Positions 57,029-64,000 of a stretch of DNA of 64,000 nucleotides are shown here, one piece after another. This stretch comes from Loripinus fragilis (taxonomy: Eukaryota > Mollusca > Bivalvia > Lucinida > Lucinidae), in contig OZ026515.1 of the NCBI GenBank assembly GCA_964019695.1, forward strand, positions 74,329,144 through 74,393,143. Direction: 5' to 3'. The stretch's first letter is position 1. Each line of letters begins with the position of its first letter. The notes beneath the pieces are model-generated. The model worked only from the letters and a program-made list of their open reading frames with translations, did no database searches and was not told where the DNA came from. Made by a program: the position numbers and the translations under genes.

Positions 57029-57857
57029 AGTTAATTTTCACCAGGTAATCTACTCCTTATCTTCTATAAGCTGAGCAAGTTTGAAGCTCCTAGCTGTAAC
57101 GGTTTATGAGATATCAAATTTTCTATGTCCAAATTTGCAAAGGGCAATAACTAAAAAAAATAAATAAAGTTTTCTATGTCCAAATTTGCAAAAACTCTAA
57201 AAAGATAAAATGATTTTGTTTTAAATTTTCACCAGGTAATCTACTAATTATCCGCTATATACTGAGCAAGTTTGAAGCTCCTGTTATAGTTTTTGATATA
57301 TCCTGATTACAAAATTTCATTATGACCCTTTAAAAGGGGCCTAACTCCACAAAGGGAGATGATCCAGATTTTAAAAAAATATGGGTCAGTTATTTTTGAT
57401 GAGGAATCCATCTATGAAATTTCAAAACCTTATCTTAAATTTGAAACAGTTTTTGATATATTAAGTTTTCTATGGCAAAATTTGCAGAGGGCTATAACTC
57501 AAAAAAATAAAATGTTTTTTTTTTTTTTTAAGTTTTCACCAGGTAATCTACTCCTTATCCTCTATAAGCTGAGCAAGTTTGAAGCTCCTAGCTGTAATGG
57601 TTTATGAGCTATCAAGATTTCTATGCCCAAATTTGCAAAGGGCAATAACTCAAAAAATATTTTTTTTTTTAATTTTCACCAGGTAATCTACTCATTATCA
57701 GCTATAAGATGAGCAAGTTTGAAGCTCCTTGCTGTTATAGTTTTTGAAATATCCTAATTACAAAATTTCATTATGACCCTTTAATATGGGCATAACTCCA
57801 CCAGATTTAAAAAAAATTTGGGTCAGTTATTTTTTTATGAGGAATCCATCTATGAAA
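56560..57857 (+). repeat. Family H tandem-unit array, second locus
   Basis: Several units with 'ttttcaccaggtaatctact', 'aagctgagcaagtttgaagc', 'gaggaatccatctatgaaat' and 'tttgcaaagggcgataactc'. It includes a T-run of about 45 at 56982-57027. The array is interrupted at about 57857. Confidence 0.83.
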
Positions 57858-58442
57858 GGGATACTTGCATTAAGAGGCTATTTTGCCCCCCCCCCTCCCC
57901 CATGAGGTCAAAAAATAAAAGTTGCTCTTCACAGGTTTCTTCTTATTAGTTTATTAGAACAATAGCCAAATTGTAAAGGTCTGGTATTTATTCGACTTTT
58001 ACTGTTGCTATGGTAACAAAAATGGCCGCCAAAATAGGCTGAAAATAGAAAAATTACCCTTTTGGAGCAAATTTGAGACATGTAACAGAGGAATTAATAT
58101 AGAGCACAAGCAAATACCAAAAAATATTTTAACAGATGACAAGAATTATCACGGCACACAATATATTAAAAGTTTTTTTTGGTATTTGCTTGTGCTGATA
58201 TGTAATTCTTAAAAAGTTGGTCTCCAAAAGCCTTAAATTTGGCCTAAAATGGCAATTCTCTATTTTAAGCCTATTTTGACGGCCATTTGGGTTACCATAG
58301 CAACCTGTAAAAGTAAAATAAATGCCAGAATTTTACACTTGGGCTATTCTTCTAACAAACCAGAGATAAAATTGGTGAAAAGCAACTTTCAGTTTTTGGC
58401 TCTAGAGGGGGCCAAAATAGCCCCTTAATGCACGTACCCCTT
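57858..58442. mobile_element. Fold-back element with about 270-bp inverted arms
   Basis: 57858-58125 and about 58175-58442 are inverse copies. Landmarks are GGCTATTTTG / CAAAATAGCC, 'gttgctatggtaac' / 'gttaccatagcaac' and 'agcacaagcaaataccaaaa' / 'ggtatttgcttgtgct'. It splits a family H unit ('atctatgaaa' and 'tttcataaccctatc'). No coding region. Confidence 0.8.
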
Positions 58443-58552
58443 TCATAACCCTATCTTAAATTTGTAATGGATGGAAGGACAGACGGACGGAAGGACTGAG
58501 GAGCCCGAAGCAATATGCCCCTTCAACATTTCAAAGTTGGGGGCATAAAAAC
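58443..58552 (+). repeat. Family H 3' end
   Basis: The remaining family H sequence, a GACAGACGGACGGAAGGAC microsatellite and the end 'gaagcaatatgccccttc'…'gttgggggcataaaa'. Confidence 0.65.
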
Positions 58553-58652
58553 AGAAATGTATGTAAAACTTAGTTTTCTGGACGAGATTTGCTGCGATAT
58601 TACACATATGCTGTGTCATCTGAACATCAGTTCTTTGGCAAGTTCTGTTTTT

Positions 58653-58894
58653 TGTTGTTTGTTTTTGTTGCTTTACGTCCCAAGTCAACAGCTATGGTCA
58701 TTGCGGGACGGTCCGTTCACCTAGCCACACTTTTTCCTGGGCTAGCTTGAACAAGCAGTTAACCAGTGCTTCGTGCACATACTTTCGCTTGTAACTGACA
58801 ACAACCCTTCTTGAATTATTCAGCGGAAGGGAGGAGAATGACCGTAGAAATAATTTCATGATCAGTCTCCACAAAAGTATGGGACCAGGCCGGG
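58653..58894 (-). mobile_element. 5'-truncated SINE with 13-bp target duplication
   Basis: Same family as 17061-17390, but lacking the tRNA-like head with boxes A and B. AAGTTCTGTTTTT flanks it at 58640-58652 and 58895-58907. Confidence 0.88.
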
Positions 58895-58907
58895 AAGTTC
58901 TGTTTTT

Positions 58908-59506
58908 GTGTGTGAATTTGATGTAAATAAAGGAAGTTTTACCTCTGCCTGAGGCATCTCGAGTCCATTAGAATATCCCTTGAAAAATTAGTGGGTATCA
59001 ATCATCGGCTAATTGTTAAATTTTTTCAAAGCTAAAAAGGATGGGCCCGTTGGGCTTATTGCCTTGAAAAGTGGTGCGCCATATTTTGAAATCATGCGGT
59101 AATGGCGCAGGCGTACCGTAAATCTGAAGGCCTGTATAACCTCGAGCCAGATGGCTCCTATCAGGATTTAGACTTGTCATTCCATCACTACGTTTTACTC
59201 ACATCAGGTTATATAGTTCTTTGTCAAGATTTACCCCATATACATAGATCCTGATAAACAAAACAAATTTGAGTGTACAATTGTGAATATTTGCTTTGGG
59301 TGCTCAAATGACAAAAGAGACAGGTCATTTGAGTACCCACAACATATATTTTGAGAAATAGTTAACTTTTAAATACTCTTATCTAAAGGCCTACTAAATC
59401 TTCAGACAGACAGACCTAGGTAAACAGTATAAACCCAGATCACACTGCTCAGGGCTTACACTATTTGCTATACTATTACCAGTAAAACCTTTTACACTAT
59501 CATCAA
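58908..59506. other. No recognisable gene or element
   Basis: Short open frames only. Confidence 0.55.
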
Positions 59507-59937
59507 CAGGGATTTTCCTACCTTTCTGAGGTTGGGGCCAGAGGCCTGTTGAATTTGGGAAAAAACGCTTGGACCATCAAAATTGGGAAAACTTGATGCA
59601 GTCTAAAACAACCAGACCGCCATTTTAACTGGGATAAAAACATATAAAGACTTAGAAGTGTAAAGCTGTAACATATTTGTTGCTTTAATTTCCCATCATA
59701 AAAACTCATGAAAATTTGCATAAAAATGTGAACAAAACACGTCTTCATTCACATTTTTATGCAAAATTTCATACATCTGTAACTATGGTATTTTTGTTCC
59801 GATTTTCATGAAAGTTTTCGCCAGAATGTACAACAAGAAATTGAGAATTATATACACCAGTTTGGGAATTGTTTGCTCATTTTTGAATTGGGAAGGGGCC
59901 GATGTTCAGCTCAAAATCAGACCTAGGAAAATCCCTG
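59507..59937. mobile_element. hAT-like MITE, 431 bp, with a central hairpin
   Basis: Ends CAGGGATTTTCCTA and TAGGAAAATCCCTG are inverse. At the centre, 59709-59732 and 59748-59771 are inverse copies with one mismatch around a 15-base loop. No clear 8-bp duplication. Confidence 0.65.
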
Positions 59938-60528
59938 ATCAAGTTGTAAAATTTACTCATACTAATTTTAAGCCAAGTGTAGTTAAAAAAAGAGATGCCT
60001 GGACCATTAAGATAAATACGGTTTGTAAGTGTATTTAAATTAATACTGTATTTATTCCAATAAGGACACATTGGACCGGCTTGAATGCATAAATAAACTT
60101 GTGATTTGGAAAACAATTGTATATCATCATTATCCGCAATAAAATTGTGATAATCATTTTTAGATCTTACAACAACATGTATGCTAGCAAAACAAATACT
60201 CAAACAAATAAAGCATAAAGTTTTTGTTTTGGGTAAGAATATATTGCTGAATGGCAGATAATGTTGTAAATCCTGATCAGACTGCCCATTCAGGAGACTG
60301 CTGCTCTGACTTGACACTGTTTGACCAAGCCCACCTGAGAGCCCAGATTTGAATTAGCCGTATAGAGAGGCATGTATATTTACCTGTTTCTGTAGGACTA
60401 GAATACATTGGCAGTAAAACCAGGATAAGGGAGAAAGCTACATAGAGGATAGGCCATCCTAGTCCCACCTGTAATATAAAAGAACAAAGAGATTGAAATA
60501 AGTAGAAGTCACAGCAGGAAAATAACAA
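59938..60528. other. No recognisable gene or element
   Basis: The minus-strand open frame at 59877-60317 shows no protein family signal. Confidence 0.55.
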
Positions 60529-60605
60529 CAACAAAACAGCCCATGGGCCCCTGGATCACTCACCTGAATCCTTGTTAGGAGAGGATGTTTTCTCCAACAC
60601 TTAAG
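60529..60605 (+). repeat. Family A left-end fragment
   Basis: CAGCCCATGGGCCCCTGGAT followed by CACTCACCTGAATCC matches the family A left end at 10519; no tandem units follow. Confidence 0.6.
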
Positions 60606-60801
60606 TTCATCTTGGGTATCACTCAGATCATAACCAAAGCCTATCAAGTCAAGTCACTAAGTTCAATCAAATTATACTTATCTGCACAGTTTCAATGTCT
60701 GACCTTTTTAGCCAACCCAAAAGACCAGGGATGTGCATAATATCAAACATTTTAATTGCATATTTGTGATATGCAACATTAACCTTCTTCAAAAAACAAC
60801 A
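60606..60801. other. No recognisable feature
   Basis: Short spacer. Confidence 0.5.
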
Positions 60802-61610
60802 ACAAGAAATGTCACAGTACATGAGTAATGCCCCCAAAGAAATTGGTATAGCATGAGACACATTTAAGGAAAGTTATTTGTAATAAAGGAGATATGTTCC
60901 AGATACGAAAAACCTAAAAATGCAGGGCTGTCGTCGGCTTTTGAAAAGCGGTACGACCATGAAATGTCGTATGTGTTTTCCTCATGACAAAGGGGGGTTT
61001 GGGGGCCCTCCTCCAAGACAATTTTCTAATTCAAGATGTCTATAGAAGCGATTCTAATGCACTTTTAGGTCATTTTTTCTTGCGAAATCAAGTTTATTTT
61101 ACAAGCTTAGCTGTATATAAAATGCTTTTTTGAGCCCCCACCATCATCGTCCCCTCAGTGGTTCACATCAGACGGTGGCATCAAACTGGACAGTTTCTAC
61201 AAAACAGCTATCTGTTGTTGTTTTTCATTGTTGTTTTGGGGGATTTTTCCAGTTCTAAACATTACATGTAAGCGTATATACAAAACGTACATATGCACCT
61301 GGACACATCATTCTCAGGCCTCTAGATACATGTTACAGAGTGCAATTAAAAATAATTATCCTATTCTTTATCGAGAGAAGACTCAAATTAGGCTGCACAT
61401 CTACAACACATGAAATTGTTTTATTGAAACATTACATTGTGGAATAGAGTATTATATTTTTTTGTTCCTTCTCAGATCATAGAGGTCGGCCATTAAAAAA
61501 GAACACACTCTCCAAACGACAGTTAAAACCTTTTTTGGCCCAAAAAGTGGTCTGGCATGGCTGGACCGGCTGTACCTTGAACTGAGGTCAGAAGTCAATG
61601 TCAGGGTCAA
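60802..61610 (+). repeat. Family E left-end fragment, split by an insertion
   Basis: 60802-60922 matches the start of family E at 36235, and 61580-61610 continues it ('gaggtcagaagtcaatgtca'). A 657-bp block, 60923-61579, beginning CAGGGCTG lies between. The possible 8-bp duplication is degenerate. Confidence 0.7.
60923..61579. mobile_element. Unclassified 657-bp insertion in family E
   Basis: Begins CAGGGCTGTCG and ends GCTGTACCTTG (inverse CAAGGTACAGC), a weak terminal inversion. No coding region recognised. Possibly a hAT-type non-autonomous element. Confidence 0.5.
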
Positions 61611-62344
61611 TAGTGTAGGTCGAGATGTCAGAAAAATAGCTCCTGTGCGATTTTTATGGTAAAATTGATCTTTTTGCTGAAATTGATTGTTTAGGGGTTA
61701 AACAATTTGAAAATCATGGGGTTCAATTTTTTCGAGCCAATGACCCAATTTTTTGGGCTCTTAATAAAGACCAGGTCCATTTTATGCGTTGTTGACACTG
61801 TAAACATTTACAACGTTATTTTACCTGATAGAACGATATGCCTTGTATTTTACAATTCAGATGTTGTTTTTTAGGCTTCATAATGTTCACAAAAGAGCTA
61901 GAGGCATTTTTGACTATGGTTGCCCACTGAAAAACAAATTAAGTTGTGGGTGGGGTAACTTGACAGGGTTGAGAAATGATAAAAATAGCTTCCATGTGTT
62001 TTATGTACAACATTAATTATTTTGCGTTAATTGATTGTTTAAGGGTTAAACTGTATGTATTGGAGAGTTATAGGGTTCTTTATTTCGAGCTCTTGACCTC
62101 ATTCTGCCAGCTCCTAAACAAAACCACACCCTTTATGTGCCTTGTCAGCTGAAAACATTAACAAAGCTGTTTGACCTGATAAAACGATATGTCAAGCTTC
62201 CATTTTACAACTTAAATATACCAAGACATATAGACATGCCTTGTTTACCAAGGCCTGATAACATTACAAACAGGACATGCCTTGTTTACCAAGGCCTGGT
62301 AACATTACAAACAGAGTTTGCGTCATTTTGTTGATATAGTAGAG
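61611..62344. repeat. Diverged tandem repeat, period about 365 bp, with a 41-bp duplication
   Basis: About 61600-61960 and 61960-62330 share 'aaaaatagct.c.tgtg', 'aattgattgttta.gggtta' and 'tttcgagc'. Within the second, a 41-bp unit (GACATGCCTTGTTTACCAAG start) is duplicated at 62233-62273 and 62274-62314 with one difference. Confidence 0.65.
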
Positions 62345-62633
62345 GGTGGGTAAGGTAATAAGTTGAAAATTGTTATTTGGCCTTACATATGCTATTTTTT
62401 GTGCAACTGATATAAGCAAAGTTAGTCATAACTTAGCTCAGATTGTAATATATTTCATATCAAATTTCCAGACTACTTCATTATATATGGAATATTAAAT
62501 GAGCCAAATAAAAAAACTACATATTATTAGTAGCTTTCAAGGAACATCATGTGACCTGTCTGCCCAATATGTATGCAAAACGAAACACGACAAATTCTGA
62601 TAGCTGATTCACTCATAATCTTTGTCTTCTATA
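62345..62633. other. No recognisable feature
   Basis: AT-rich spacer downstream of the pseudogene. Confidence 0.5.
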
Positions 62634-64000
62634 TCACCGATTTGTACTTCCTCCCTGATCATATTTGCACTCAGTAGCATAACATTTGCAGAGGGGTGTG
62701 CATGGCAGTTTGTTCAAATAGCACTTGCATCTGGATCCAACACCCCCTGATTTACATCCACATTTTGTCAATTCAATGACAGGTTTCAGGGCAGGGTCTT
62801 CCAGACATTTTACTGGCTTATATACAGTTCCCTGTACCAGCCATCCATTTTTGTCAATAGGGGTTAGTACTGGCCAGTTTGATGTGTATGATTTGTCACG
62901 CAAGGCTATGTTATTTGCACGCATAATATGGGGAAGAATGGTTGCGCCTGTTGGCGGTAGGTTGTCTCCTTCCAAGTTCCTAGACCTAAACATTTCCCAT
63001 TGCAACTCTAGAAGTTTACATGGTCTTGATAAAAAAGACATACAAAGCTCTCCAAATTCTCGACTAGTGGGAGTAATTCCCCATGGCTGAGCTGTGTAGG
63101 AATAAGGGCTAGACCAAGGTTCTGGAAACAGTCTATAGCTGGATCCTCTTCATCAAGGGCCATGTAAGCATCGGCCCAAGTCTTCTTAGTGATCCCAACA
63201 AATTTCCCACCCCAGTCAGCACAACAGAAGTTGTGTAGTCCAATAAACCCTTGGCATTTTCAGGTTCCAATCATTTGTACTCTCTTTATTATGTCTATTT
63301 CTCTATATTTTCTTCCTTTGCCTGTTAAAAATTTCAGGTGTGTTTGGGTAGCAAGTAGACAGCGAGAGACAAGGTCGATAAGAAGAACGAAGACGTCTGT
63401 GTCAGGGGATGAAATACATATCTCACGACAAGGATGTTCTGCTACTGAGGACAGTACTTGGTTGGGTATAAGTGTGTGAACATCTTTAAAGTCTCTTCCG
63501 TTGATGTTGGTGTCATAAGCTACTATCACACTGCTAGTAGCACAGTTATGGAAATGTGCAAGCAAACTCTCTGCAATATATGCTGTTAAGCTGCTTTTTG
63601 TCTTGGAAGAGGAAAGTAGCTCTTTTAGAGACAATGAAAGTTTAATTTCAGGGTGAACTTCATATTCAGTGGAAATCACTGCCCTCTTTTGACGTGTCTT
63701 ATTTTTCAAAGACTGATCAAGGTAGCGGTCAAATATTATTCTCCCCTCATTGAAACTAGTTAGCATGTTTTCTGTGCGTTGAGTTGCAGTTTTCTTCATA
63801 CTTTGAAGCACAGCCATAGCATCAACTACTAGGGCCCTATCTCTAAAGGCACCATCTGCTATCATCAGGAGGTAAGTCAGGTACACATGGTTTTGACTGC
63901 AGCTTCAATGACATGCACCAAACTTGCTTTCTCTGTAGGGGTATAGAGCGACCCATCAACAGCACAAAGCGATCGCGGGACTGCAGACATCTCAAACTCA
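62634..64000 (-). pseudogene. Pseudogene of a PIN-like nuclease / CXC-domain protein (runs off the window)
   Basis: Minus-strand coding remnants in order from the window edge: FEMSAVPRSL…VDGSLY (to about 63888); after a frame change, VVDAMAVLQ…FDRYL, AYDTN and SPDTDVFVLL (63886-63263); a TGA at 63260-63262; same-frame continuation GLHNFCCADWGGKF…WADAYMAL to about 63010; another frame change; then LPPTGATILPH and a Cys-rich tail CGCKSGG…CKCYLNKLPCTPLCKC ending at 62634. The spaced acidic residues (VVDAM, SPDTD) resemble a PIN/FEN-like nuclease fold. The tail resembles a tesmin/TSO1-type CXC zinc-binding domain. Such proteins occur in many copies in cnidarian and mollusc genomes (known, from memory). 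At least two frameshifts and one stop make it non-functional. Around 63240-63262 another frame reads better, suggesting nearby compensating indels. Family identity is inferred. Confidence 0.7.

Overview
This window is eukaryotic, intron- and repeat-dominated, AT-rich DNA with very low gene density. The repeat types point to a marine bivalve mollusc. They are pearl/HINE-like elements made of tandem units followed by GACG-type microsatellites and a 3' hairpin, tRNA-derived SINEs with a GGGACGTAAAG tail, a DIRS retrotransposon and an RTE-type non-LTR element. The species assignment is inference. No complete host gene is visible. The only non-transposon coding traces are a C2H2 zinc-finger exon-like ORF (about 19.5 kb) and a broken, multi-domain pseudogene at the right edge (62.6-64.0 kb).

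Layout. 0-2.3 kb: unremarkable DNA with a two-copy tandem repeat. 2.3-7.2 kb: an apparently intact DIRS-type tyrosine-recombinase retrotransposon with three overlapping ORFs, inverted terminal repeats and a perfect internal complementary region. 7.5-23.1 kb: tandem-unit repeat arrays (families A and B). The second family A array is split by a 9,765-bp element with about 100-bp terminal inverted repeats beginning CACAGTA and a 5-bp target duplication. That element carries its own cargo of repeats: a CT microsatellite, a family B array with a SINE inside, a zinc-finger exon-like ORF and a MITE. 23.3-31.1 kb: a SINE split by a hAT-like element, then several small TIR elements and a tandem pair of about 1.5-kb elements. 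31.3-38.1 kb: tandem-unit families H, D and E; an empty copy of the family E target lies in inverted orientation at 45.6-46.0 kb. 39.4-41.4 kb: a SINE cluster. 41.6-44.7 kb: an array alternating long G-runs, AT palindromes and C-runs, with an orientation switch inside. 46.6-55.1 kb: families F, G and B nested in one another, with a 5'-truncated RTE-type reverse transcriptase ORF on the minus strand. 56.6-58.5 kb: family H with a fold-back element. 58.6-62.4 kb: small elements. 62.6-64.0 kb: pseudogene.

How it works together. Most of the window is a stack of insertions into insertions. Because several families occur both filled and empty here, boundaries, target duplications and relative ages can be read directly. 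The DIRS element is the only unit that looks complete enough to encode its own mobility. The most unusual features are the 9.8-kb CACAGTA-ended element, for which I found no transposase, and the G-run/palindrome/C-run array.
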